A stretch of 64,000 bases of DNA from Camellia lanceoleosa (GCA_025200525.1 CM045763.1:152216246-152280245); one strand, 5' to 3'; positions 1 through 11,197 are shown, numbered from the stretch's first letter. The notes: a model not told the origin generated them from the letters alone. Program-made: numbers and translations.

Positions 1-464
1 TTTGGGATGATTTGATATTTTATTGTAGTTGAGTAGATGAATGTGAGAGAAAAAGTGATTGAGAAGGAGAGGGGAGAGAGAAAAAGAGATTGATTGATGC
101 GTAGGAAAGAGAGTGATTTTGGAAAAAAAAATTCAAAAAATTTCCAACCAAACAAAATTTTGGAAATTTTTTTCAAAAATTATGTTTTGAGAGTTAAACC
201 AAAAAAGGCCATAATCTCAAGATGATAAACCATCAGTGGTCTTGATTACTTGGCTGATTATTCACATTCAAATTCAAAGAGACATTCATATTTCAATTTG
301 TGGCTAGAGTAGGTTGACATTATAGTAAGGTCCAAAAGTGTAATGAATCAAGTTATAACTGGCTACAAATGGAAGACCAGCACCTAGCACAACAAAAATG
401 GATAATCATGATAATATAAATTATAATTACTAGTTCAAGAAAAGTAGAAGGATGCATCTTTTAC

Positions 465-600
465 CCCTTTTGAATTTGACTTGGGTTTGTTGCTGCTATG
501 GTTTGATACTGATGACTTGTCCTTTACTTGTTTCTTTATGCTCCCAGTCACAACCTCAAATATTGTTGGCAGATCATTTATCATATTGAAGAGGCGTTTC
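465..600 (-). CDS. AL: ALFIN-LIKE exon 4 (end of Alfin domain and Ser/Lys linker)
   Basis: The acceptor TGCAG lies at 601-605, and the first base completes Arg. The exon reads (R)[19 protein letters not shown], then [19 protein letters not shown], the basic/serine linker before the PHD finger. The most likely donor is AAAGGG|GTAAAA at 465/464. The donor is chosen by sequence only, so the last one or two codons are less certain than the rest. Confidence 0.88.
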
Positions 601-3600
601 CTGCATTACAAGTTCCAGGAAGATTTCATCGCAAAATTGACCATGACAATTAGCATAAAGTGACATTAGACAATGTTGTTGAACTACATTCTGTTCATGC
701 ATATTCAGCTATTTATGTTGGTGTAACATCTCTAGATATGTCTCATAACAAAATATCGACATCATCTGAGCAAATGATAAGCATCCTATAGGCAATTCCA
801 TCATTACACTTGGTTCAGGAGCCCTCCTGCAGTCCTGCTAACTGATGCTGACCAAATCAGTTTTTTGCAGTGCAGAAATGGTCGAAAAACTTTGGTTTAA
901 TAATAAGAAAGAAAGTGGCTCAACCTTAGCAGGCAAATTTTAAGAAGATGAAGTAACAGCAAGGCATCAGATTTAGTTTGGCTAATAAGAAGTGCTTCTA
1001 TTCAAATTTGTGTTACCAAAAAACGCTAATACCCTAGCAAATTACGTATTGGTACACATGTTTCGAAATATAGTACACTTCCGTTCCAAAACAATAAATT
1101 TAATGATCCAAAGCTATCCTAAAAGTTTTTTTCCAATATATTTCGTTAAATGTTACCTTAGGAGGAATAAAAATCAATTATAATGAACAAAAATTTAGGG
1201 GTTGTTTGGGATGACCTAAATAAGTACACTTTTTGTCTTTTTATAAAAAAAAGATGTGCAGAAAAGTAAAGAGATGATGTGATGGAAAAAAGATAAAAAG
1301 TTTATACTTTTTTAGGATAGCCAAACTTGGCCTTAAGGCGACTTAAGTTTTGACAAGAAAAAACATAAAAAATAAAAATATATATATTTTATTAGATGCC
1401 TAATAGTTAAAATTAAATTATTGTAGAAGTACCTTAAATTCTTAAGTGTAATACATATTCTTAAGTCTACCCTTATCGTACCACATTTTAGAGCATGTAG
1501 CGTACCACGTTCCGTTTCCGTTCCACATATCGGAACGATCTAGGTTTCAGGTAACATAGGTTCAAATACACTGTTTAGGGAACTTTTTGAATGACAAAAT
1601 AATCTAAATATAAGTAACTGATATTTTTCTGGACCATATGCCTTTTCATTTGGGCTTATTTTTTCATACCATAATGTATACAAAAATAACAATTTGAACT
1701 CCCCAGTTAGAATCAAATAAACCCCATATAATCTAATGATTCAATTTGGATTGAAAAGAACAAAGAAAAAAGAACAGCAAACTAAAAAACTAGAATGGTC
1801 AAAAAGAACAGCATGTTTCAATATAAACCACTTTTCTAGCAAACTAGAATGTCTAAATTTTCAATGCACCACGTTTGGGGTGAAGGGAAGGAGAAACACC
1901 TGTCAGCTTTATCAAAACCAAATCTAGCACCAAAATAGAACGCCACAGCAAGTAACCAAGCATCACTGTGAACAGCAACTAGAGCCAACCAGTCTTTCTC
2001 TTGCATCCCATCCCTGGCAAAGTTAATGCCTAACGCAGGCTCTGGGAGCTCTGGAGGCACCTCTTCAGCAGGTAAATTAACTTCCCATTGCTCACTAGGG
2101 AACCCATACAGACAAAGATTTTCTTTTTCTGCAACGCAAGTGAGTTTTTCAAAGACAATAAACATCAATATTGAAACACAGTCGCCACAAAAAGTTGCTA
2201 CAGAATCACATTCACAAAAAATAGCAACAACTTTTAGTCATCTAAGCGGGAAAGGTAGTTAAAATTTAAAAATCCCCCTCAAATGAAGTAAAAGCGCAAG
2301 CAATTTGATCTAATAAACAACGATAAACAGTCAAAATTACAAATTCCTTGGCATGGTCAAATTAATGCATGTAAGGAGCAAAAATAATAGAGAAGTTCAG
2401 TTACATGTTTCACAAGCAATTTGATCTAATAAACAAAGATAAGCAGTCAAAATTACAAATTCCTTGGCATGGTCAAATTAATGCATGTAAGGAGCAAAAA
2501 TAATAGATAAGTTCAGTTACATGTTTCACAAACTATTCACTATGCAGCACCACACTATAAAGCTAATGAACAAAACGTGAATAGCATTATTTAAGATAAG
2601 TTCTCAACATGTACTTAACCCAGGAAATGCCATAAAACTTTTGTTTACCCTAAATTACAAAAAGGATACATTTATCAGAAAAAATTACAAAGCCTATCTC
2701 TTGCCAAACTATCCTTTAGAGCTCTTAAATGGCCAATCCAACAAATATTTCTTATTCAAGAACAATTATCTATAAATAATTATAAACATTATCTCCTTCT
2801 TTAGTGAGCATGAATAAAATAGAATTGATTTAGAAACATTGATGCATGCAAAGGTTCATTTAAAACCACTAGAAGGCTGCAACCTATGAAGCATGGCTAC
2901 TTCGACAAACATGTCGTACCCGTACCAGGTACCTACCGACATATGTGTACTTCTGTATACGTACCAAGTACACGAAACATGTACCCAAATTTTTTCTTTT
3001 TAATTTTTGACATACCCAAACATACCTAATATATATCTAAGCAATATCGTACCTCAGTCGAAACAATATTTTCTTCTACTACAGAGATAAAATTCCTTTA
3101 ACTAGACTTCTTTTTATTTTTAGTTTTATGATTAGCATGATTTTAAAATTAAGATATGGTTTAGAAGTTATTTAATATAATGACATTTAATTTCGGTTTA
3201 TACCTTTACTTTTGGCATTAAATGTTAATTATAGGTTGGATCTTAACAAATTAAGCCATTTAATCAATTTTTCCATTCCTCCAAATCAAAAATAAATAAA
3301 TTTTTACAAACACACCAAGCCGTACAGGTACCCTCCTTTTCTTGGATTTTACTGTATTGACGTACCATAACTCATACCTGTACCCATGCTTCATAGGCTG
3401 CAACACCTTTTGGACCAATAAGATGTTAGGGGCAAAGGCAAGAAACTTCTCTCAAGTTACATTCACATAGTCATAGCCATTCACCCAAATGAAAGATCAT
3501 CCAAAAGAATCTACCAACTTCTGTTAAAAACGGCAAACTAAAAACCCTCAAGGCACTAAACAATCCATCTTCATATGCGTGCAGCCAGAGATCATTAGAA

Positions 3601-6600
3601 TACACTGGAGCCAAATTATAGCTCAATTATTGCAAACAAACTTCTAAGCTCAAATTGTGGCAAAAAGCATCATTAGTGCACAACATGTCTACCTTCAAGG
3701 TGATGGAAATGCCACATAGCAGCCTACCTCACAACTATGCTGTGTCAGTCAGAAACCAGTGATCCATTTAAAATGGTACAAGCAACGCCATGGCAATTTC
3801 TCCTTGTACATAGAAGTGACAAATAGAGAAGTCACAACATGGTGAATGACATCAACCACCATGGGTTGATTAAATGACAATTACAATAAAAGATGAGCAG
3901 ACCTGCAAAGGCAATGATGTCGAGAAAGGGAAGAAGCAGAGAATCATAAGAGCGAGAGACTCTTATCATGCTAAAAAATCCAAGAAGGAATCCATAACTG
4001 CATAAGTTATTATAAATGTCTATGTCGCCATTGTATAGTGTTCACAAAAGACAACCAAATAAAAAGCCCTTTCTTCCCCCACAACAAACAACAAAAAAAG
4101 AAGATCAAGAACTGAATGCTTTAGTAAGATTACAAAAATCTGAGGACTCCTTTTCCTTCCATTTCTTTTATCATCCACTCTGCAACATCTAAGAAAGCAT
4201 CTCCAAACTGAAAATAGAAAAAGCCACTTACAGATATTTATCCTGACAAGTATAATTTTATATAAGAAAGGCACAAAAAATACTTAGGTGAGGTTTTTTT
4301 TTTTTTTTTGGTTTTCTCCCCTTGATAAGAAAAAGAGATGGGTGAAATTAAGACCGTATGATTAAACACATTTAACATAGGTTGGAGCAACTTGCTTAAG
4401 CCTCTTAGTTTTGCACATGGCTGTTAGAATCGTACGAGTCGCGATTCGATAGGAGTTTCATGCTACATGATACGACTCACAAGTTCAAATCGGAAATGCC
4501 TCTGAATTGCACGATTCAATGTGTATCGCACAAAATTGTGCGTATCACAAGATTTGGACGATTCTTGCAATTTACAAGGAAATGCATCATTTTCTTTCTT
4601 TCTTTCTATTCGATCGATTGTCACAGATGTTTAGTTTAGATCAAACCCATGACTCAAATGACTGAAAACAAAACAAAAAAGCTCATATCTGAGAAAGAGA
4701 CGCAGAAAGAAGAGCATACCCATTTGCCACTATCTTCACCGTCTCCTTCATCAGGTATGCTGATGCAAAGTACAAGAAGCTCAAGGAAGGCTATATTTAA
4801 AGAAACAATGATATTTGGACATTGGCGTGATTTCATATAGAAACTTATAGAAATCTTGAATAATTATGTTTCTAATATTATTAGTTTTATTTTATAATTA
4901 TATTTATGTTTTCTAGGATTTTAAGCTTAGGGATATTTTGGTAATTTGAAGAATTTCTGAATATTGGTTGTGTGGATCACCCATGGATTGTCTTATGAGT
5001 TAGGTTGTTCAATTAGTTTTTATTTATATTTCTTATTTAATCCTAAATTAGTTTTATAAGTCAAAATTTAGTAGTTTCCTTTTTTTATTATAGTTGGTTT
5101 AGGAAGTCTCAAGTCTATATAAAGTCGTATAATACTTCTAACTCAATAGAGTTGATATTTTAAAGGATTTCAAGAGCTTTTGAACTTCTTTATGGATTGT
5201 GTGATGCAACCAAACTCAAGGTGTGATGCCTATGGGATTCTAGGAGTGATTCCTAGACCTATCTTCTTCTTTTTTCTCTTCTATTTCAATTTACTACCAT
5301 TCACACCCCTCTAAAAGTGCATTTTTCAACCTCAAAACCCTATCCAATCACCTCCAAATCAACCCTAATCCCTTCCATTAACCCTTGAAACCCTAAATTA
5401 CTCACTGTTTAGGCCATCAAATAACCTCTGTTTTCAAAATCCAACATTGTCCCTACTTGTCCTACATCAACTTGGTATCAGAGCTTAAGATTCCGCCACG
5501 ATATTTTCACATTGTGGGAGATCCAATATAAGTGGATTGACTTGGGAAAGGCACTTTTTAGAGAAAAAATTCACTAAGGAATCTTCAAGATGATTTTCTT
5601 GATCAATTATATGCTCTTGAACAAGGTGATATGCGTGTGGTTGATTATACAAGAAAATTCAAGAAATTTTTTATGAAGTCTAGAGTGGTAGAAAGTGAAC
5701 GGATGACTAAAATTCAAAAGTGGATTGAGATATGGAATCACAAAAAAGATGTCTCACGCATATTTGGAAGATCTTGAAGATGCTATTGAAACAGCTATGC
5801 AATTTGGATTTTTTGTAAAATTTAAGGAGAAATCTACTGTTTTGAAGCTTATGCAGAATGCAAAAGCTATCCAGCAAGACCAGCCAACATGAACTCCAAA
5901 ACGAAGGGTTAAAGTGCCACAAAAAGATCCTGAAAATTCACAAGAAGATGCGCCAAAGCCTAATGTTATTTTTAGGGATCAAAACCCTACACAGTTGAAG
6001 TTGCAAAGCAAGGAATTTGTTCAAAATCTGCCTAACAAGAATGATGGCCAGATTCTGAAGGATGAGAAACCACCAATTGAAGCTCCATGTATTGAACTCG
6101 AAAAGGCTAAGGGTGAAATCAAAGATATTGTTATTCCTTGTGCTCTTGAGAGTAATGAATTGAAAAGAGCAGTTGCTAGTTCAGAACATAATACCTTTAG
6201 AGGTCATGACATTACAATCTGAGGTCGCTGATGAATGTGCTCCAATCATATTTAGTGAAGTGGCCAATAGTGAATCAAAAGATGATCTTGTGCTAGGTAA
6301 AGAGGCTAAAAAGAAAAGAATCGAGGTTGTTGCCAAAAATATCGAAGAAAGTTTAATGAAAACTGATTTGGATGAATTCAAAGATGCGTTTCCTATGCCA
6401 ATTGACTTTGTTATTCCAAAAAAATTTAGTGGCAAGGTTGAAAAGATCAATCTCTCATTATTTTTGTTGCTATCTCCAATGAAGAAAAGGTGGCATCAAC
6501 TTAAAGATTTTAATTTGAAGCCATGTAATGCTTCTAATTCAATAGAGTTGATATTTTAGAAAATTTCAAGAGCTTTTGAAGCGTCTTTATGGATTGTGTG

Positions 6601-7016
6601 ATGCAATCAAACCCTAGGTGTGATACCTCAGGAATTCTCAGATTACTACACCTATCTTCTTCTTTCTTCTTCTTTCTCTTTTCTGTTTCAATTTACTATT
6701 CTCGGATTACTATTCACAACCCTCTAAAAGTGCATTTTTCAACCTCAAACCCTATCTGATCACCTCCAAATCAACCCTAATCCCTTCCCCTACCTTAGCC
6801 TTCAATTTAACCCTTGAAACCCTAAATACTCACTGTTTACGCCATCACATAACCTCTGTTTTCAAAATCCAATAATGTCCCTACTTGTCCTGCATCAAAT
6901 GCATCTCCTTATCACTCTACAACTCTTCTGCTCTGTTATCTCTCTCTCTTTTTTCTTTTTCTTTATTTTGACTGAGATTTTTTTTTTTTTGGCAGGTAGA
7001 CGTAAAGCAGCTTCTA

Positions 7017-7056
<40 letters not shown>

Positions 7057-9220
7057 AGAAAAGAGAGTACGTGAACTTGTGCTTATCTCTTCGTTTGTCT
7101 AAATCTTTTTGGCTTTGGTGCTGTTGAAGATAGCTGTATACAAATAAAGCTATATGATAGTTGTTTCCTCACGCTTGGTTTAACACATTATTTTTTGGGT
7201 AACACACCGTTGGTTAAAAAAATGCAGGCTAAATAGAAGTGCAACCTGTTGGCATTTAAACATTAATTAACTTAGAAATTAATAATGACTTATTAAAAAT
7301 AAAAAATTATATTAATAAGTAAATTATACTTCATTATATCTACATACATACATATATATATTTAAATATATTTAATAAAAAAAAAGTGCATCTTACGATT
7401 CACGATTCGATACGATTCACAATTCAAAATTTTAGTAAAAGGATTCAGGATTCGATTCGCAATTTGACAACCATGGTTTTACATTTTTATTTTTTTAGTT
7501 TTTTAGATGAATTTTTGTTAGCTCTTTCCTAAACACACAAAGTAGTAAAAATGTAAAAAGAACATTTCGAGAAATCAGCTAGTCAATGACCCAATCTGGA
7601 TTATCAAATCATGGTGCAGAATAAGATGCAAACTCTTCAAACTTCTTTGCCACATGGCCTGATACCAAGAATGGACTACAGAAATTAATGAATAATCCGA
7701 TTTTCTAATGAACTTGACTGAAATTAGCGCTGCAAATGAACCGAGTCAAGTCAAGCTTTGCTGAGCTTGAGCTTGAGCTTGGCTCGTTTACTTATCGAGC
7801 TCGTTTACTAAGCTCGAGCTCGGCTCATTAAGTAACTGGGCTCGAGTTCGGCTCAACTTGTTAATATTAATGAAAATCGAACTCAGTTCGGCTCAACTCG
7901 ATAAGATTTCTTTTAATATTATTTAAATAAAAATATTTAAATAAAAAATATTATAATATTATTTAATATATTATTTAATATATTATTAAATAAAAATATT
8001 ATTTATACTATTATTTATATATATTATATATTATTTAATATATAAATAATATATTTATTATATAATTTAAATAAAGATAAATGAGCCGAGCTTATGCGAA
8101 CTCGAGCTTGGCTCATTTACTAAACGAGCCTAATATTCGAACTCGAGCTCGGCTCTCGTTTACTTAACGAACCAAGCCGAGCCTATTCATGAATAACTCG
8201 GTTCATTTGCAGCGCTAACTAAAATACATTCTTGTTAGGAAAGCAGTTACAGTTTCAAGGCAACTGGCCTTAGAGTAGTGTATTGAACTGCAGGACAAGG
8301 AAGAGACAGGGCAAGGTTGCTAAAAAGTTCTTATAGTAAGATGCGTGAGCTGGGGGTTTTGTCAGAGAATTGGTGTCATAGTGGTGCTACAAGATGGTGA
8401 TTTATCGTATAGTAGAATAGATCCTCGGGGCCACACACTGGGAAACAATCATTATTGGACAAACAGGTACCCATCCAATTCTTGAAAATGGAATTAGACA
8501 CACAAATAAATGCATAAATACATGGATGCAGAAATTCCCGTCTTTGAGAGTGTAAGTTCAAATGCAGTTATGAATCTTCTTAAAACTCGAAAGGTAATAA
8601 ATACACACACATACACGAAAACATAAGCACAATCACACATACAATTAGTCAGCAAGGAAGATCCAAAACTGCAGAACCAAAGGATTCAATTACTACCAAA
8701 GCAGAAAAATAGAACAACAGTAACCCAAAATGAAGAAAGAATCACATAGGGAAGCTTTTCTCAGCATACCCTAATTAGTCAACAGCACCACATTGTAAAA
8801 CACATCATAAAACTTGAATCCAAATCAAATCCACTGAACACCAAATGAATACACAAATAAACACATATCTCTCCAGAGAGAAAGAGAGAGGAACCCTAAC
8901 TAACCAGGATCGCATTGCTGGTAGAATTCTTCGACATCTGCAGAAAATTCCAAAATTTATTAAAAACGCATCAGAAAATGTGCCAAAAACAAAACTATAC
9001 AAAACCCTAAAACTCAAAAATCTGGAAAACAAATAAAATTGGAGAAATTATTGATTATTGATTATTGATTGTATAAATATATTCACAAAACACACACACG
9101 CGCATATATATATATAGATATACCAGTAGTGAGGGCTTTGATCATGCCGGCTCGGCGACCCTTGAAATCCCTGAAAACCTCCTCCACTGTTCGAGGGTTG
9201 TACTGTGCACCTCCGTCCAT
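465..9220 (-). CDS. AL: ALFIN-LIKE (PHD-finger) chromatin reader gene, 3' end outside window
   Basis: Four minus-strand exons (9220-9124, 8937-8905, 2128-1900, 600-465) join in phase to about 165 residues of an ALFIN-LIKE protein. Visible motifs, in order: [91 protein letters not shown], then a Ser/Lys/Asn-rich linker. This is the whole conserved N-terminal Alfin domain. In this family the C-terminal PHD finger binds H3K4me3 in the nucleus; no Cys4-His-Cys3 pattern occurs on the minus strand of 1-464, so that exon should lie beyond position 1. Every internal junction has GT-AG ends and matching phase (1, 1, 2). No stop or frameshift is seen, so the gene looks functional. Intron lengths are 186 bp, about 6.8 kb and about 1.3 kb; the long one is packed with transposons. 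The family call is very secure; which paralogue is unknown. Confidence 0.95.
1198..1332. mobile_element. Tourist-like MITE (PIF/Harbinger type)
   Basis: 135 bp in intron 3 of the ALFIN-LIKE gene. The ends are imperfect inverted repeats (GGGGTTGTTTGGGATGACC against the reverse complement of GGATAGCCAAACTTGGCC), flanked by the trinucleotide TTA at 1195-1197 and 1333-1335, the TSD typical of PIF/Harbinger elements. It has no coding capacity. Confidence 0.65.
1900..2128 (-). CDS. AL: ALFIN-LIKE exon 3 (core Alfin domain)
   Basis: 229 bases, 75 full codons plus two bases at each end. The acceptor is TTGCAG just before 2128 and the donor GTGTTT from 1899. It encodes [16 protein letters not shown], the [15 protein letters not shown] block and [20 protein letters not shown], the most conserved part of the Alfin domain, ending DKAD plus AG (Arg completed by exon 4). 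No internal stop. Confidence 0.95.
2297..2528. repeat. Two-copy tandem duplication, 116-bp unit
   Basis: The block starting CAAGCAATTTGATCTAATAA at 2297 is repeated from 2413 with only a few differences, for example GATAAACAG versus GATAAGCAG and AGAGAAG versus AGATAAG. It lies in the large intron of the ALFIN-LIKE gene, just upstream of exon 3 on the transcribed strand. Confidence 0.9.
2884..3396. mobile_element. hAT-type MITE with perfect 8-bp TSD
   Basis: 513 bp bounded by CTATGAAGCATGG and its exact reverse complement CCATGCTTCATAG, flanked by identical 8-bp copies of GCTGCAAC (2876-2883 and 3397-3404). The 8-bp TSD and short terminal inverted repeats place it in the hAT superfamily. The interior is non-coding; both ends are rich in GTACC motifs and the centre is AT-rich. 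Confidence 0.88.
4761..5469 (+). repeat. 5' LTR of the deleted element
   Basis: 709 bp, TGATGCA...TACATCA. Its last ~330 bp match 6530-6897, sharing CAATAGAGTTGATATTTTA and TGTCCCTACTTGTCCT. The 5' half has no counterpart on the right, so the right LTR is truncated. Confidence 0.75.
5473..5484 (+). other. Primer-binding site (tRNA-Met type)
   Basis: TGGTATCAGAGC, three bases downstream of the 5' LTR end. This 12-mer is the usual plant LTR-element primer site complementary to the 3' end of initiator tRNA-Met. Confidence 0.85.
5560..6520 (+). pseudogene. Degenerate gag remnant
   Basis: The first part (about 5580-5720) reads [18 protein letters not shown] followed by VVESERMT, the usual Ty3/gypsy gag (retrotrans_gag) pattern. 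Further right the frame continues as a Glu/Lys/Pro-rich region in two overlapping frames (5914-6222 and 6173-6559), so there is at least one frameshift. No zinc knuckle is seen. It has no independent function. Confidence 0.65.
6527..6897 (+). repeat. 5'-truncated 3' LTR
   Basis: Aligns with 5130-5469 from GCTTCTAATTCAATAGAG to TGCATCA. The upstream half of the LTR is missing and the junction falls inside former coding DNA. It diverges from the 5' LTR at many positions, so the insertion is old. Confidence 0.7.
7019..7054. repeat. (GA)n microsatellite
   Basis: About 17 uninterrupted GA units, in the right part of the hAT-like element. Likely length-polymorphic. Confidence 0.9.
7725..8217. mobile_element. 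Foldback hAT MITE rich in GAGCTC/GCTCG
   Basis: 493 bp. The ends TAGCGCTGCAAATGAACCGA and the matching right end are a perfect inverted repeat of at least 21 bp. The flanks ACTGAAAT (7717-7724) and ACTAAAAT (8218-8225) are an 8-bp TSD with one mismatch, so it is hAT type. Both arms (7740-7890 and 8080-8215) are built of degenerate GAGCTTGAGCTCGGCTCGTT units in opposite orientation around a very AT-rich centre (7900-8080), so the whole could fold on itself. Non-coding. It lies in intron 2 of the ALFIN-LIKE gene. Confidence 0.87.
8905..8937 (-). CDS. AL: ALFIN-LIKE exon 2 (33-bp micro-exon)
   Basis: Acceptor CTGCAG ends at 8938 and donor GTTAG starts at 8904. The 33 bases encode (D)[10 protein letters not shown] plus one base, exactly the residues between exon 1 (...KALTT) and exon 3 (KENLCLYG) in the family. 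It is too short to show as an open reading frame and was found by walking the family sequence. Phase 1 on both sides. Confidence 0.95.
9124..9220 (-). CDS. AL: ALFIN-LIKE exon 1 (start exon)
   Basis: Start ATG at 9220-9218, in the context cggccATGg, followed by 32 codons beginning [20 protein letters not shown]. This start is the family's usual one (Met-(Asp/Glu)-Gly-Gly), and no upstream in-frame ATG gives a family-like extension. The exon ends ...ALTT plus one base; the donor reads G|GTATAT at 9123. Phase 1. Confidence 0.95.
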
Positions 9221-9480
9221 GGCCGTATAAAAAACACGCGCGCGCGCGCGCGCGCACACACACACACACAGAGCTTCACAACGTACCCAGGGATTTTTCA
9301 AAAAAGTTAAATATATATTTATATAGATGATATAATTAGAAATTAGAATTTTTCAAGGGATGATAAGCTGAGTGAGAGAGTACAAAAAACATAACCCATT
9401 TGCATTTCGCAATTCACTACACCGCCAACAACAACAGAATTGAGAAACAGAGAGGGATTGTGGCTTTCAGAGGGAAAGGA
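9221..9480 (-). promoter_or_regulatory. 5' UTR and proximal promoter of the ALFIN-LIKE gene
   Basis: This is the sequence directly upstream of the start codon. It contains an alternating purine-pyrimidine run (CG then CA repeats, 9235-9270) only 15 bp before the ATG, and an AT-rich stretch near 9309-9330 that could hold a TATA element. A purine-rich segment (9420-9480) is typical of plant 5' leaders. No transcription start can be fixed from sequence alone. Confidence 0.45.
9235..9270. repeat. (CG)n(CA)n dinucleotide run next to the start codon
   Basis: About 36 bp of strictly alternating purine-pyrimidine: roughly ten CG units followed by roughly nine CA units. Such runs can adopt Z-form DNA and vary in length between individuals. 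It lies in the presumed 5' UTR of the ALFIN-LIKE gene. Confidence 0.9.
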
Positions 9481-11197
9481 GGCCAAAATTACATGGACTT
9501 CTATCCGGGTATGGGTAAAAAAAAAAAGACTAATAATATATTAATTATTTAATTAATTAAGGGTAAATTACAATTACCTCCTCGAGGTTTAGCGTAGTTG
9601 CATTGCAGAAATTTCTCTAATAGTTTCAATAATAACATTGACTTCCTGTACTTTTAAAATTATTATCAAGATGTACCGTATTATTAATATATTTGTTGAT
9701 GTCATAAGTAATAAAGCCAAAATTACCAAGATTGCCCCATTAGTTACTTATCTATTCACATAATAACTTTCATTTATCTCTTCTAAGGTTTTATATAAAA
9801 ATTAATAAAGACTTGTGCATATTTTAGCAATGTTGAATAAAATTATTAAATTTCATATAATATTAAACTAAAATCCTAAATTGTTAAGATATTATTAACG
9901 TATTTAAAAAAAAAATTCTTAATTTTCATTAATAAAATATTTAGGAATAAATATTATCTCTAACATTGATTTTTTTTTTATGACCAGGTATCCGAGTCAG
10001 TTTTTTACGCACCTCGATTAATCCCAAGACCCACGCAAAGCGCCCCCTCTATGTAAATCGAGCAAATCTCTAGCAGAACTTGCGGTGGATTGGGCAAATC
10101 TCAATCTAAACCCGCGGCATGACCCCAATAAGTTGATAACACCTAATGGGAGTTAAACCTAAGACCTAGAAGAAGCACACCTCCAGGCCCTAAGTTACAC
10201 CCACTAAGTCGATGTTATTATAGATGACACCCTAATAATTTCGCATAAGACTTATTTCACAGTACATATGAAAAATAAAAAAATAAAAAATAAACATAAA
10301 ATTTAAATTCAATTTAAACTGATGCTTTTATTATTTGAATTTTTTTTTTTTTTTTACAAACAAAATGTTAAAACAAGAACTTTAGTTTTCTTAGACAAAA
10401 TGAATTCCATAGAATCCACAGAATAATTCTTGAATATTGTATATTTTAGTAAGGGAAAATTTGTGAAATATTTCTCTCCAGCTTTTGGTGGTAGTAGAGG
10501 TCCAATATATGTTTTTTCTTATTAGATATGGTCCCTTCATAATATTATTAGAGAAATTTTAACTAGTCACACCGAAAGTTCACCTGGGCAAATTTCTGCG
10601 ATGAGTTGAAATTTTTCCGTACCAAAATTTCTCTGTGCTTAAATTTCTCTGTACCAAAATTTCTTTGTAAAAATATTGAAGGACCCCAACTACTATGAAA
10701 ATGTTACATATCATTTATCTTATAAAATCTTAATATCAGGGATCTTAAGCTAAAATCCCTTTTAGTAATTGGGTCATGTTTTACCCTATAATTCAAATAA
10801 GTTTTTTGTGCTTTGTATTATAGTTTATAATGTGAGGAAATCTCAAGTTCCTTATATTTGATTCATCAATATATATAAATCTATAAATAAATAAATAAAT
10901 CTATAGAGATTAACGTATTATGTCTCACCTATATTATGCAACCTTAGCTTAGAAAAATAAATATGTTTAATTAAAACGATCAGCTTCAAGGTTGATTTTC
11001 TTAAATAGTAAACAAAAATTTAATATGTTACGAAAAGGAAATCATTGCATATTTCGCTATATGGAACCAAGACCCATATAATGACCAACATATATACACT
11101 AAAACAACCATGCATTTTATTTTATTTTTAAAATTTATAGAACAGCCGGACGTTAAACATCAACAAATGGCTATCAAACCTTATGCTAAATTAAGCA
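9481..11197. other. AT-rich intergenic DNA with SINE
   Basis: No coding feature is supported. Contents: a GGGTAAATTACAATTACC-type sequence near 9559 that resembles one end of the Mutator-like MITE at 15287 but has no visible partner; the SINE at 9970-10214; short AAATTTCTCTGTACC-type repeats at 10610-10665; and poly-T runs. Confidence 0.6.
9970..10214 (-). mobile_element. Au-like SINE (tRNA-derived)
   Basis: Read on the minus strand it starts CGACTTAGTGGGTGTAAC (box A-like), then AGGTTTAACTCCCATTAGGT (box B-like). It ends GATTAATCGAGGTGCGTAAA...GGATACCTGGTCAT followed by an A-run (9971-9979 on the plus strand). The order and the 3' motif match the Au SINE family of angiosperms as I remember it. 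No clean TSD was found, and the promoter boxes are degenerate. Confidence 0.65.

Larger units (their letters stand above)
4761..6897 (+). mobile_element. Internally deleted Ty3/gypsy-type LTR retrotransposon
   Basis: The element starts TGATGCA and ends TGCATCA, perfect short inverted ends. The flanks TATGC (4756-4760) and AATGC (6898-6902) form a 4-of-5 TSD. Directly after the left LTR is TGGTATCAGAGC, the common tRNA-Met primer-binding site. The remaining interior is gag-like; protease, RT and integrase are absent. The right LTR has lost its first part. The element is non-autonomous and dead. Confidence 0.8.
4416..7475. mobile_element. hAT-like non-autonomous element containing an LTR insertion
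   Basis: The left end reads CATGGCTGTTAGAATCG and the right end, reverse-complemented, CATGGTTGTCAAATTGCGAA. The flanks GTTTTGCA (4408-4415) and GTTTTACA (7476-7483) agree at 7 of 8 positions, as expected for an old hAT TSD. The subterminal regions (4430-4570 and 7390-7470) are rich in diverged ACGATTC/GAATCGT repeats in opposite orientations, typical of hAT ends. No transposase is visible. The LTR element at 4761-6897 sits inside it. The boundaries are inferred and less certain than for the younger elements. Confidence 0.55.

Noticed and set aside
1..209. Possible right part of a MITE cut by the window edge (TTTGGGATGATT start, AACCAAAAAAGGCC end)
   Set aside because: Only one end is inside the window and no TSD can be checked.
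9558..9660. Possible Mutator-like MITE (GGGTAAATTACAATTACC)
   Set aside because: One end resembles the element at 15287, but no inverted partner or TSD was found within 1.5 kb.
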